Below are positions 1-11,215 of a DNA stretch of 64,000 nt, in pieces. Both the position numbers and the translations under genes were made by a program. The notes beneath the pieces were generated by a model, which saw only the letters and a list, made by a program, of their open reading frames with translations, did no database searches and had not been told where the DNA came from. Position 1 is the first letter of the stretch. Every line of letters begins with the position of its first letter. The stretch covers positions 118,430,146 through 118,494,145 of the forward strand of contig CM065296.1 in NCBI GenBank assembly GCA_032871835.1. Direction: 5' to 3'. The stretch comes from Dipteronia dyeriana. Its lineage: Eukaryota; Streptophyta; Magnoliopsida; Sapindales; Sapindaceae.

Positions 1-8
1 CGCTACAC

Positions 9-240
9 ATGGTCTGTTTACATGCTTATACGTTGATATCTCTACATGTTTGCACGTTGATATCTCTACATATTTACACGCTTAACAATCTGAATGCTTA
101 CACGTTCCACGTTAACAATGTATCACTTACACGCTGCTACGTCGACATGTTTACACGCTTAATGTGCTTACACGCTGATACAATGCATGCTTACACGATG
201 AAATCGAGGAATTATTATACGTTGCACATATAATGCCTGA
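9..240. repeat. Degenerate short tandem repeat
   Basis: Imperfect units of about 24 bp recur about eight times. Each carries a core like TTTACACGYTGATA, often followed by TCTCTACA. The array probably continues left of the window. One frame is open for 74 codons only because the repeat lacks stops; I do not consider it a gene. Confidence 0.6.
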
Positions 241-701
241 ATGTATGAATGGTTACAAGTAGAAAAAAGAATCAAGCATTCCACCGTGTTAACATTCTGG
301 TAAACTAATTTTTATACTTCTGTTCATTCTGAAAATTTACTTTCACTTCAAGAACTTTAGAACAACCACTCCTAACTACTACAACAAATAAAATGCAACA
401 ACAAATACGAGCTAACGTTACTGAAAGTAAATTAAAAAAAAACATCTTCTTTAGATCATAAACCCTTGACAGTTATGATGATCTGGTGATTTACGAAAAC
501 CTTACGAGATTTAAGAAATATCTTAAAGGGAAATACTCGTGTCTGAGAAATAAAATCTAAGAGGGAAATAATTATGAGAGAGAAATAAAATCTGAGAGGG
601 AAATAAAATATTAATGTTGTTTGAAAAGTAGATAAGAGCATACTTGTCCAAATATTATTTCTCTTGAATAAAAAAAAACTTATTAGGATGGGACAATTTC
701 C
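241..701. other. AT-rich intergenic DNA, nothing recognised
   Basis: I see no gene, RNA or clear repeat here. A purine-rich stretch near 540-610 repeats the motif GAGAGGGAAATAA a few times. A 61-codon minus-strand frame is low complexity and unsupported. Confidence 0.5.
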
Positions 702-757
702 CGTTACAATTAAAAATAAAAAACAATATCTTGACGATGATCAGGAACTTACGACCG

Positions 758-785
758 TATATATATATATATATATATATATATA
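758..785. repeat. (TA)n microsatellite
   Basis: An uninterrupted run of about 14 TA units, directly next to the left arm of the inverted repeat. Confidence 0.9.
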
Positions 786-990
786 GGTTTTCCTATCGGT
801 ACGTACTAATATAAGTTAAATCAGTGCATTGCATATGGATTATTGATTATGGAGAAACTTTGACAAGTGTATACGATTTGAGTCAAAGTATGTAAATTTA
901 ATGGTCCACATTCAACGTACTGACGAATTTATATTAGTGCGTACTGACTTGAAAATTTCTGTACATATATATATGTATATATATACTATT
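786..990. repeat. Dispersed repeat, also at 34,100-34,440
   Basis: The block runs from GGTTTTCCTATCGG through a segment with GTATGTAAATTTAATGGTC to a TA-rich end. It recurs twice in tandem at about 34,100-34,440. All copies lie in 3' flanks of the protease units. It may be a small non-autonomous DNA transposon or part of the duplicated unit. Confidence 0.5.
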
Positions 991-1126
991 CATTAGGTTA
1001 CTCAATGAATTATCCAATTCGATATATGTAGTCTTGCTGATCTCAGTATTGTTTCCTTATGGTATGTCACGGTCGTAAGTTCCTGATCATCAGTCAAGAT
1101 ATTGTTTTTTATTTTTAATTGTAACG

Positions 1127-1769
1127 TAGTCTTGCTGATCTCAGTATTGTTTCCTTTGTCTGTTTTACTTTCACATGCTATGCATAAAAGTTTGTCTAGA
1201 AAAGGAAATTAACGTGTGCATAAATAATGAAATATTCGGGATGTTAATCCGCACCATCCACAAATGTTTGATATAAAGTTGTGACTTTTTAGCAAACAAC
1301 TGTTACAATTCCTCTTTCAAAAAAGAAAAAAGAAAAAAGAAAAAAAACTGTTCCAATTCCTGAAATTGTTGAGTTTTGGAATGTCACACAGTCAATTCCA
1401 TAACATACTCGGTAACATTATATAATAAAGATCTTAATGTTCTTTTGAGCTGTCTAAATTACACCAGATAAGCACCCATAGGTCCCATACTCGTGTCAGT
1501 CCTAAAATATTTGACATTCAACGTTGTTCTGTACTTAACTTTACAAAACAATGATTATAAACTTGTTTAATTTTATAACATTATAAAATCAACTCTTCAA
1601 CATTACAAAACAAAAGTCCAATTTTTTTTTTCCAGAACCATCATGATCATAGAAGCACTCTATTGTGACTGAATCCAAATATTCAAGTCAGAGGTACAAA
1701 TAATAAAAAAAGGTATATATAGAGAGAGAGAATTGGAACTATTACGAAACAATATTGTCTCTTACTAGT
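1127..1769. other. 3' flank of a protease unit lying mostly left of the window
   Basis: About 1127-1250 resembles the downstream flank of units B, C and D, with TCTTGCTGATC and a cognate of AATTAATGTGTCACAAATGAT at 33,680. This implies another unit to the left. The rest to 1769 is AT-rich with no gene; 1316-1348 is an A/G-rich low-complexity tract. Confidence 0.45.
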
Positions 1770-4016
1770 TACTACTCAGCTTTCTAATCATTTTAACTTA
1801 TTCGTCATCAATTTGATCCATATATTTTACCCTACAACACATTACACATGCATGCTCTTCATCAACTTTTCATTTTCTAGAGTTTCTAGCAACTTGTGAT
1901 TCGTCCCAGCAAGATTACAAATCACGCAAAAAAAAAAAGAAGCAAACTTTTATTGTACTTAATTATATTCTGTTGGCCAATTCAACTCACTCTCTTAAAT
2001 CAACTCCATATATAGGCTTCAGTTTCTTTGAGATTCTTAATTCCTTTTAATTTCTGTAAGCAACATTTTTTATTTTTTAATATTTTGTTGTTCCAAATTC
2101 GCTGTCAATACTGACACTTCAGTACAGTTTTTATTATATACTCTTCTGGCTTGTATATGTATATGCTTTTGTTCTACAAATTGATCAACTGTCAAAAACT
2201 TGTCAGTTAATTATTTTGCACTGCAAAATTTTAATTTGATTGGAGTATAGGATTCTCAATCAATCAAAATGGACCTAATTATATTCTTTGATCCTTTAGA
2301 AAGCAAATATATGCTCGCTGCATGCAATATTGAATACTTTTTAGTACGCCCTACTTTAGTCGATCTTCAATAAATATAGCTGCACACTTTTTGTAAATAA
2401 CATTATTCAGGAAAAATCATTTTGCTTTTGGACAAAGATGAACAAACTCGACTAAATAATTTTCTTTGTAAAAATTTGAGTTATTTGATTCCATTTGTTA
2501 AAGTTAAGATATTCAAATATATTCCATTTAAAATTAATATGAAAATTACATGAAATTCAAATGCTTCAAGCCTTCAACAAAGATGTTTAAATGTTTCAAA
2601 AATGCATTCCACTCGGGGACAAATCATCACACCATCGGACGCTTAAGTTAGGGTGAATGTTAACCAAGGGCAAGCTTCGGGATGACGAAGACAGTGATAT
2701 GTGAGATCTCGTGGAACCCTTTCGCTTTTTTTATTTTCCCTTCAGTTGATTGGATTTCTCTCAATCAACCTGGGAAGCGGCAAAGGAAAAGAAGATAAGA
2801 TGGCACTGATTGTCCTGTGTGTGGAAATCTTACGTCCGGAAGGGAATAATATAGCCGGTGAGGAGGGATCCCCCGGCTATACCAGGGTCTAAGAAACTCG
2901 GTGCAGTACTTGAAGTATGCAGGACGTTGAAACTGCACATGGAGGACGGAGGTGGGGTCTCCGATGTGATGATACGAGAGTCGGTCAACACGCAGCCCTT
3001 GTTAATATGTGTTTTATTATAGTTCGAATTATCAAAAAAATTGTTTTTGGGACATGAGCTTTAATTTTATGATAATGCATTCATTTTATGATGAGATAAT
3101 AATAATAGGAGTTAATTTCCTATATTGTCAATTAGTTAATTGGTTTAATAGTGTAAGTATAAATTGATAGAATAAAATCATTCATCGAATATTTTATATA
3201 TGATTCAACAATATCAAATGCTATATAAAAGTATATTTATTGATGGGGTCAATCTTTGTTATATTTCTATCAAGACCATAATATAAAGTTGAAGAAGCAT
3301 TGATTCTGCATGTTGAAAAAAAATATATTAAGAGAAGTGGTGTTTGAAGAAGTACTTGTAGCAAATTATCAGTGCTGTTAAAACAAATCGTTCATTATTA
3401 CGAAAATAAAAAAATATAAATTGTCCATAATATGTCTTAAGTAACTAAGGAGTTGGTTGATAAAAAAAAAAAACAGAAAAAAAAAACCCAACGAAATGGA
3501 AGCTTTAATTTGAACAGAGGAAAAAAAAAAAGAGTTTCTGTTAAACTTAAAATCTTATGTACCATACAAAAAAAATCTCATGTACTAAAAACGAGGAAAA
3601 AGAAATTATGAACATAAACAATGAACATCACATATATAACAAACGGCGGGATTTATATCCATCATTATACCACAGACGAATCATTCTCCAAACTTGAAAC
3701 GATTTTAAATGAAACGTTTTTATTATTTCGCTCGTGCATTGCTCAAGGCATAGGCAAGTGAGGCAATCGTGTAAGGCCTCACTTGTCTAGACTTTTTTTT
3801 AAGGCCTATAATTTTTTTTTTCAAATCTTAATTATGTTTCTCATCTATATATTATATAATCGTATAATATAGATTGATATTTTCGATATAAATTATAATT
3901 TTCTAGAATTTTTTTCTTCTAATTTCCAACTAAATGATAATAACCGTTGTTCAATTAATTTAGATTAGCATAAAAAAATTCATATGAGGATTTAGAGAAA
4001 TAATTATATTGCGCAT
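1770..4016. repeat. Unit A upstream block, duplicated at 14,750-16,365
   Basis: The block 1770-2612 plus 3000-4016 aligns by eye along its length with 14,750-16,365, including TTCGTCATCAATTTGATCC and AGTGAGGCAATC. A partial, more diverged copy lies at 26,500-28,600. This is intergenic DNA carried along when the protease gene was duplicated. I see no gene in it. It is interrupted by a foreign segment at about 2613-2999. Confidence 0.75.
2613..2999. mobile_element. ~387-bp insertion private to unit A
   Basis: Unit B reads straight from GCATTCCACT to TGTTAATATG, while unit A has about 387 extra bases here. The insert is GC-richer and contains CCCCGGCTATACC and GGTGGGGTCTCCGATG. No convincing inverted ends or TSD are visible, so the element class is unknown. 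The 63-codon frame inside has no recognisable domain. Confidence 0.5.
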
Positions 4017-4621
4017 CTTAGGGGTGTGTATTTCCGGTTTGGCTTGGGTTGAAGCTCAATGTCAAACCAAACCGATATGTATCGGTTTCACTATATTTCA
4101 ACCCAAACCAAACCAATGTGATTTGCCAAACCGATTCAAATCAAACTAAAAAAAGTCGGGTTGGTTTGAGTTGATTTGGATTGATTTAACGGTCTAGGTT
4201 TGAACCTAAAAAAATATTTTTTGTATTATTATAAAAAAATATTTAAATATAAAAATATTAAATATAGGTGTTATTTAATTATTTTAAAAATTAAAAATAT
4301 TATATAATTAACAAATTAACAATAAAATGTATCATAATAGAAAAATAAAAAATAAAACATAATAAAACTCATATTCAAAAATGCATTGGAAGTGATGAGT
4401 AACTTTATTTTATTTATTAAAAAAATATAATATATAAAAGAAAGTGGAGTAGTACAATACCAAATGGTTGATGATAATGAATGAGAAGAAAAAAAAAACC
4501 TTATTTATATGAAAAATAAATAAGTATAAATATAAGTTACAAAAATTGATTTTTTATATTTAATACCAAAAGGTCTAATTTAAGATTATATTTTCTTTAG
4601 CCTATATATATATATATATAT
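4017..4621. mobile_element. hAT-like non-autonomous element fragment
   Basis: It starts at an alignment break with unit B, with TAGGGGTGTGTAT followed by many copies of AACCAAACC and its complement GGTTTGG. These AACC-rich ends are typical of plant hAT-type MITEs. The interior is AT-rich and non-coding. The right end is not defined. Confidence 0.5.
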
Positions 4622-4745
4622 ATTGAATTTCAAAATGGACAATATCTCTATCCAGTGCACCCTTTTCACACAATTTTTTTATATATATATATATCGAATT
4701 TCAGAATGGACAATATCTCTATCCAGAACACTCTTTTCACACGAT
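4622..4745. repeat. Two-copy tandem duplication of about 70 bp
   Basis: GGACAATATCTCTATCCAG occurs twice, at about 4636 and 4708. Each copy is preceded by TA repeats and GAATTTC and followed by CTTTTCACAC. No coding potential. Confidence 0.7.
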
Positions 4746-4749
4746 TTTT

Positions 4750-5170
4750 TTTTTTGTTTTTTTGAAAATGTGAATTTCATTGAAACCAAAAGGCAAGCAC
4801 CCCGGAACAGAGCCACCCACCTAAGACACATGTCAACACAAAACCCACACACCCTACAGCCAAAACAAACAAAATGAACACAAACCCAGGAACACACAAG
4901 ACAACATGAGCACCAGCAAAACAGAACACAAATGCAAACATAAACAAACAAACGAACCACTATCACATATCTTTCCATTCCACAAAATCCCTAATCTTAT
5001 TTGACCCCATCTTAACCAAGCTATTCATGAAAGAGTTAAAAGCTCTTGAATCATACAAAACATCCACCCCTCCCAAGACTATCATGCTACTACTAATGTT
5101 GTAAATGGAGTTAACGTGGTCTAAATTCCTAAAATCACCACCGTTCACCCATGAGACGGCCATCTTAACA
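4750..5170 (-). mobile_element. LINE 3' end fragment in unit A
   Basis: On the minus strand this reads as the end of a LINE ORF2 (FNSFMNSLVKMGS-like, resembling an RNase H tail) followed by a T/G-rich 3' region ending near GGTTTCAATGAAATTC. A shorter copy is at the equivalent place in unit B (17,090-17,395), while unit C lacks it there. The insertion therefore predates the A/B duplication. Only the 3' end is present. Confidence 0.6.
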
Positions 5171-5456
5171 TGCCATATAATAAAAAGACTTAACGTGTCT
5201 GAAAGTATCAAAGCTTTTAATTTGATAGGCACAAAAAAATTATTAGCAAAAGGGCACAAAAATAAAAACAAGCATTATTATCAAAATTTGAAGAATATTG
5301 GAATAAAAACATATATATGATAACTGATTAATATTCCCACAAACAAGGTCTTATTGATTTGCATTAATAAATATCCTATAGCTATTTATGGATTTGACCC
5401 TTATTGTCCCTTACTATATATATAATTATATGTCTAAATGCTCAACCACATGTGCC
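5171..5456. repeat. Unit A promoter-distal block
   Basis: It matches 17,395-17,590 of unit B and 28,975-29,145 of unit C. Shared words include CAAAGCTTTTAATTTG and AACAAGGTCTTA. In unit C this block lies just upstream of the promoter; here the hAT element follows it. Confidence 0.7.
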
Positions 5457-6070
5457 TAGTGGTGTAAAAGTATGTTGGCCTGACCCACATAGGCACGGCA
5501 TGCCTGGATTGTTTTTCAAAACGGACTAGACCTGGCACGACACGTTCAAATTGGCGTGCTATGTTAGGCCCGATCTGTTTTGGAAAATGGTGGCCCGACA
5601 GGCACGTCGGCACGGTAAAGACATGCCGGTACCGGAGTGGCAAACGAGCTTGGCCTTTGATTTTATTTTTTCATTTTTAATATATTTAATTATATAAATA
5701 TAATTGTAACAAGTTATAACTATAATATTGCTTTAACAATTTAATTATGTATATTTCATTGCATTTTGTTCATCTTAATTATTATCTTAGTGTAATAAAA
5801 AAAATGTTGCTAATAGATAGATTTATTATTTTTGTTAATAAAATAATTCAAAGAATGAATAAAAATAAAGTATTAAAGAAAATAAAAAATAGATAAAGTT
5901 AAGAAAATATGAAATGAAGAATTATTTATTTATTTATGACTTTCGGAATTCAGTATTATATATTTATATGATTGTCTCATTAAAACCTTACCAAGAAAAA
6001 TCCAATGGGATAAAAATTTGATAAGGGAAAAAGAGTAAAATCGTATTACAAGTAAATATAAATGTAAAAC

Positions 6071-6370
6071 CTAGTTCTGGACCTGGTTACTACTGAAACT
6101 CTTATCAACATATAAATTAGAGAAATTTTGAAAAAGTTGTTCATCTACCGTTTCATTTTGCGACCTCTTTGGAGCATGCTCCCAATCCCGAACACATATT
6201 AATACCTTAATCATCTCTGGAATCAAACAACTTCTTTTTGGTTCAATAATTTGTCCACTCGTGATGAATGCTTGTTCTGAAGACACAATGGACACAAAGA
6301 TAACTAGTATGTCACGTGGTAGGTGTGACAGGAACGGATACCTATAGCTATAGGTCTTCCACCATAACAA
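6071..6370 (-). pseudogene. hAT transposase C-terminal dimerisation domain, fragment
   Basis: A 99-codon minus-strand frame contains DILVIFVSIVSSEQAF, then GQIIEPKRSCL, then VLICVRDWEHA. This matches the order and spacing of the hAT C-terminal dimerisation region, usually DILxIPxSTVASExAF, GxRVLDxxRSSL, EALICxxDWL. The BED zinc finger and catalytic core are absent; the sequence upstream on this strand is the minisatellite. The parent element is therefore not autonomous. Confidence 0.75.
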
Positions 6371-6474
6371 CAGATCAAATTTCTCCGTGTTTTTACATGA
6401 ATCGAACTATGCTTCAAGATACCTATTCAGTTCGGCACTAGAAGATGCAACAGATCGTTGCGCTACAAAAGAAC

Positions 6475-7470
6475 TTACTAACAAAAAACACTAAAATTAA
6501 TTACTAAACATAAAATTGATAAATTTACTAGCAAAAAATATTATACTTAACTGCTACACATAAAAATGATAAAATTACTAACAAAAAATATTTTAATTAA
6601 CAACTACACATAAAAATACATAATTTACTGATAAAAAATATTTTAATTAACTATTAAATGATAAATTTACTAACCCAAAAATACTAAAATTAACTATTAC
6701 ACATAAAATGATAAATTTACTAATAAAAAAAAATAAAATTATTTTCTACACATAAAAATGATAAATTTACTAACAAAAAATATTTTAATTAATTACTACA
6801 CATAAAAATACATTTTTACTAACCAAAAATACTAAAATTAACTACTACACATAAAAATGATAATTCTACTAACAAAAAAATATTTTAAATAACTATAAAA
6901 TGATAAATTTACTAACCAAAAATACTAAAATTAACAACTACACATAAAATAAAAGTTTACTAACAAAAAACACTAAAATTAACTACTATACATAAAATTG
7001 ATAAGTTTACTAAGAAAAAAAAAATTCTAATTAACTACTACATATAAAAATGATAAATTTAATAACAAAAAATATTTTAATTAACAACTACACGTAAAAA
7101 AGCATAATCTACTAACAAAAAAAATATTTAGTTAACTATAAAATGATAAATTTACTAACCAAAAAGAATAAAATTAACTACTATACATAAAAACATAAAT
7201 TTGCTAACAACAAATATTTTAATTAACTACTGCACATAAAATGATAATTTACTAATAAAAAATATTTTAATTAACTACTACACATAAAAATGCATAATTT
7301 ACTAACCAAAAATACTAAAATTAACTATAAAATGATAAATTTACTGACCAAAAATACTAAAATTAATTACTACACTTAAAATTAAAAATTTACTAACAAA
7401 AAATACTAAAATTAACTACTACACATACAATTATAAATTTACTTACAAAAATTTAAAAATTAAAACATAA
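6475..7470. repeat. ~1-kb AT-rich minisatellite inside the hAT element
   Basis: About 15-18 imperfect units of roughly 50-60 bp recur. The core is TTAACTACTACACATAAAA followed by TGATAAATTTACTAAC and AAAAAATATTTTAA. Units differ by small indels and by ATACTAAAATT versus ATATTTTAATT variants. No coding potential. Confidence 0.85.
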
Positions 7471-8233
7471 AATTAAATAATAACACCTAAAGAAAAATGT
7501 ACCTTTGATTAGAATAGTAGATTAGTAGTGTAGAGATTAGCTAGATAGTTGAGAGAGTGAGAGAGAGAGTGAGAGTCGAGAGAGAGTAAGAATCAAATTA
7601 TGAAAATTTAAAAGTGTGTAGAGAGTTGGAGAATGGAGAGATCGAGAGAATGAGAGAATGAGAGAAGGTGAATGAAAATTTGAATGAGAGGGAGTGGAGT
7701 GTTTATAGGAAAATTAGAAATGTGGGTAAAAATATAAAATGGAAGCGTTGAGGGATTAAAATGCAGTTTGTGGCCATTTTTAAAAAACAACCGGTGGCTG
7801 ATGTCATGGATGACGTTAGCTAAGGATTGGTATTTCAAAAATTAACGTTTTTTTAAAATGAAGTCAGTGGCCTAACGTGCGACACGGAGTGCCGGAACGG
7901 GCGTCGGCGTGTGCCGCCCGTTTTGTCTGACTTGCCGGCCATCCGTGCCTTGCCATGTCCGGAATCCTTACCCGGCATGTGCCAAGCATAAGGGCCAGGA
8001 ACGGACTAATGTGGGGGTTGACCCAGGATCTAACCGGGTCAGTCTTTTGTATATAAAAAAATTAAGTTTAATTCAATCATAGAGTGAAGAGCAGATAACT
8101 GCAACTCCACATTCTGCAAGCCTAGCTATTATGTTTAGTTAACTGCAAGTCTATTATTCTCTTAATTCTATATAAACGGTCACATCAATAATTAACATTG
8201 TCGTATGTGAATTTTACTAAGTATATACGTCAT
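7471..8233. other. hAT interior, non-coding
   Basis: A GA-rich tract (7540-7700) is followed by a GC-rich stretch at 7860-8045 with repeated GCCGG/CGTGCC words like those of the element ends. It may be an internalised terminus of a second hAT copy, suggesting a composite element. No gene seen. Confidence 0.4.
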
Positions 8234-9090
8234 TGACAGGAAGGAGAAAAAGCCAGGTGGACGCCTAAATGGGCACTCAGGAAATATCCTACGAGGCATC
8301 ATTAAAGAGAAGAAAGCCCGAGTAAGCATATATTGAATGAAACCTACTCAGGATCAGTTAACAACACTCGGGACTAGTTAAACAACGCTTCCACTCGGGC
8401 TCAAACGGCGCCACTCGGGACCATCAGGTATTACTCTTACTCGGGAATAAATACCACTCGAGTAAGAACTTGGTGTTTATTTCAGACGGATTAAGTTATT
8501 AAATACGCGAAGATATCCATCAGGAAGGAATCCCAAATAAAATGGGACATTAAGTTAGAAGAGTCCCCAATCAGGAAATAACTTGATTTCTTTACGAAGA
8601 CTACATTCTTATAAGGAAACAAGTCCAAATTATACTGCACTACTAGAATCTCACTCGATTTCCATAAGAGACTCCGAAACAGGAAAGAAGACAAATCAAC
8701 CTCAAGCAAGTAACCGAATCACAATTAAATACAAAAATCTTGTATTACTTGTACAAAGCCGATTATGGTTCTATAAGCATATAAATAGACCCATAATCTG
8801 GCTCCAAAAGATATAGGCAATATAACATACACAACAATCATAGCAAATACAGAGAGAAAAAAGAGAGATCGAGAGCTTGTAAACATCATATTTTCATAGT
8901 GGATTTTGGCTTGGTTGATCCTTCAACCACCCGTGGACGTTTCTCCGGCCATCGGAGTTTTACCACGTAAAACTTGTCTTCGTTACTCTCTCTGAATCTC
9001 TTTCTCTTTGAATCAATAGCCGAAATCCAATCCTTATTGGCTTTTCTGACTTATTGGCTTTTCTGACATAATCTATAAATCGACGTCAAC
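8234..9090 (+). mobile_element. Possible solo LTR nested in the hAT element
   Basis: The segment starts TGACAGGAAGG and ends near GACGTCAACA. It contains a TATAAATAG-like box at about 8781, then a leader-like region with GTAAAACTTG and TTCTCCGGCCATCGG, which resembles plant LTR R/U5 sequence. I found no TSD, and the exact ends are uncertain. Confidence 0.4.
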
Positions 9091-9853
9091 AAACATCAAT
9101 TTTATTTAAATATGTCTTACTGGTTTCAATCCTCTCTTTCCTTTCTACCTCTCTCACATCCATCATATATTTCTATTTCTATCACTCACTCAGATTCCAA
9201 TTCTCTCTATCTCTCTCTCAATTCCCAATTCTCGCCCTAGTCCATCTATTGAAGTTTTTTTTTTTTTTTTGTCATCGATAGGATTCAAGCCACTGATTTA
9301 GAAATAATTTATTTAAGTCTCAAATTCATCCATCTATTAGCTGATCTTTCATATTATTTTTTTCTCTCATTCTCTTCTCTAAATTCTTAATCACAAAATT
9401 GAATTTTTTTTCGATTCAATCGGTTAGAATTTTTTTTTTCTAATTAAAAAGTTAGAGGGGTTTATTATTCATAATTTTTAGTTAGTGTTTTATTTTTTTA
9501 TATTAATTTATTATTTTTAGTGTTATATTATAATTTATATGATATCACTTTAATCAAATTGATTAATAATTTTGTTAGTACGGTTGAAGTTCACTTACTA
9601 TTAATTTTTTATTATATAAATTTGTTTTAGTCTACCATAATGAAAAATCTTGTGTAGCTTGGCACGACACGCCCCACTTGCGGGCCGTGCTAGGCATGGT
9701 CTGCCATCCTTGGCAGGCAAGGTGGGCAAGCTTCACTAGACCCGACCCACTTTTACACCACTACCCTTGCTACAATGCTAAATACTCCTGACATTTAAAA
9801 TTACTAAATTTTAATTGTGTTACTTATAAGCAAAATATATTTGTTTTTGTTTT

Positions 9854-10184
9854 AAGGTGGTGTTAACCTGTGTCCTAAGGTCACATGATAATAACCATTT
9901 TATTTCCTTTAATGGAAATAAAAGCAAAAGTCAATCACTGAATTTAATATCTTATTACAGAATTTGGATCTTCCACTGATATGATTTTTATCCTGACCTC
10001 ATATAATCTCATGACACATAAATGAATGTATGGTTAATATGTGATTGGTTTTAAAAAGGTCAGGAAAAAGATTAGATCAGGATCAAAATCCCTTGTTACA
10101 ATAAATGTTGCGTTTTTATTTCCATAAAAGGAAATAAAGCTGTTGTTATTCTGTGTTCTTAGGACATATGTTAACACTACCCTT
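9854..10184. mobile_element. 331-bp MITE with GTGTTAAC terminal inverted repeats
   Basis: The left end AAGGTGGTGTTAACCTGTGT and right end, whose complement begins AAGGGTAGTGTTAACATATG, form imperfect inverted repeats of about 25 bp that include TGTCCTAAG. Internal TTTCC/GGAAATAAA segments are also inverted. Related end words (TTAACCTATGCCCTTTGGGC) occur at 34,744 and near 63,065. No TSD was resolved. Confidence 0.65.
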
Positions 10185-10620
10185 TATTATGATCAAGCAC
10201 GTGGATGATTTGTTGGTACTGTTGATTAGTAGAAAAATTATCAACATTGAGAGTTTGTCTTTCCGACTAATAAAAAAATACATGTTGCCCAATTTTTTTT
10301 ATATTAAACCCTCCAAACTATCGTTTATCAGGACAATAAGCCCGACTCTTTATCAATAAAAAATAGTTTGAGGGGTTTGATACCTAATTTTTTTTAAGGT
10401 GCATCAAGATATATTGGTGCCAATAACTCTTCTTTTTATTGAAAAGATTAAGTATATTTTTTCTTTGAATTATAACCACTCTATGTATAATAAGTTATAA
10501 AAGGCACCAAAAGATGTTAAGAAATGTAATTAAAATTTTAATCTCTTAATGTTGCACTAATTTTAAAATTAGAACCCTAAAATTTTGAAACAAAAATTTT
10601 TGAAATTCATATAATTTAAA
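10185..10620. other. AT-rich DNA, no gene seen
   Basis: I recognise nothing coding. The pair CCCTCCAAACTATCG (10,309) and AATAGTTTGAGGGG (10,362) could form a small inverted repeat. Confidence 0.4.
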
Positions 10621-10806
10621 AAAGAGTAATGCTAGACATCTTTATTTTTTTTCTTAAATTCCATCATAAATGATGTGGCACGTGAGATTTCAACATCTTA
10701 TAAATCATGAAAATATATGGGGACTGATGTGATGTTGATACGTGTCACATCATTTGAATAGAATTTGATAAAAAAATTTGGGACGCTCAACATTATTCTT
10801 TACAAA
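10621..10806. mobile_element. Small MITE-like element
   Basis: AAAGAGTAATGCTAGACATC on the left is roughly complementary to GCTCAACATTATTCTTTAC on the right. The interior contains ATGATGTGGCACGTG and CGTGTCACATCAT, themselves inverted. The layout fits a short inverted-repeat MITE, but no TSD is evident. Confidence 0.45.
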
Positions 10807-11173
10807 AGATGCAAAATATACATAATTTGAAGACCCTTTTTTTAGGGTTGAAAAAAAATTGAACCAAAATTTTGACAAAATAAATAAATGAAAATGATAT
10901 TTTCAAAATTGTGACGGATTGTCTATAATTAATCTTGACAAGTCTATTAAAGTCTTACTTAGATTGGAAGAAAAATTGTAAATGTAAAATGGATTTTGAT
11001 ATATTTAATATACAATGATATTTTTAAAATTTTCAAAAGAAAAAAGAAAAAAAAGACGATAATCAAGATTCGCTAGGGGAGGTACGTCTTCCACATCAGT
11101 GTTCATTGAGGTGTGATTACTATAAATTCCAGTGACAGTGCATTCTCCACAAACAAAACTCAAAATCAACATT

Positions 11174-11180
11174 TATAAAT
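11174..11180 (+). promoter_or_regulatory. TATA box of unit A protease copy
   Basis: TATAAAT lies 36 bp before the ATG at 11,216 and is followed by GTGAGATTGCATTCTTCAC. That downstream word is conserved after the TATA boxes of units B (17,837) and C (29,187), so this is the ancestral promoter. Confidence 0.6.
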
Positions 11181-11215
11181 CTCATCCTGTGAGATTGCAT
11201 TCTTCACTCAACAAA

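Larger units (their letters stand above)
702..1126. repeat. Near-perfect 56-bp inverted repeat around a ~310-bp spacer
   Basis: The left arm (702-757) is the reverse complement of the right arm (1070-1126) apart from about one base of indel. The right arm matches the normal 3' flank seen after the other protease units (for example near 33,500), so the left arm looks like the copied, inverted one. A 31-bp stretch containing GTAGTCTTGCTGATCTCAGT also occurs as direct repeats at about 1028 and 1126. The spacer holds a (TA)n tract and a sequence shared with 34,100-34,440. Confidence 0.75.
5457..9767. mobile_element. 4.3-kb hAT element with TAGTGGTGTAAAAG termini
   Basis: The ends are inverted: TAGTGGTGTAAAAGT on the left and ACTTTTACACCACTA on the right. 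The subterminal regions are GC-rich and full of GGCACG/CGTGCC words, likely transposase binding repeats. The same termini bound the smaller element in exon 1 of unit A (11,635-12,473), so the two form one family. A hAT transposase C-terminus lies on the minus strand near the left end. No matching 8-bp TSD was found, so the edges may be altered or the copy composite. The interior holds a 1-kb minisatellite and an LTR-like insert. Confidence 0.65.

Noticed and set aside
4679..4978. A Cys-rich 99-codon minus-strand frame
   Set aside because: It lies in the low-complexity T/G-rich 3' region of a LINE fragment; the composition explains the Cys and Val content.
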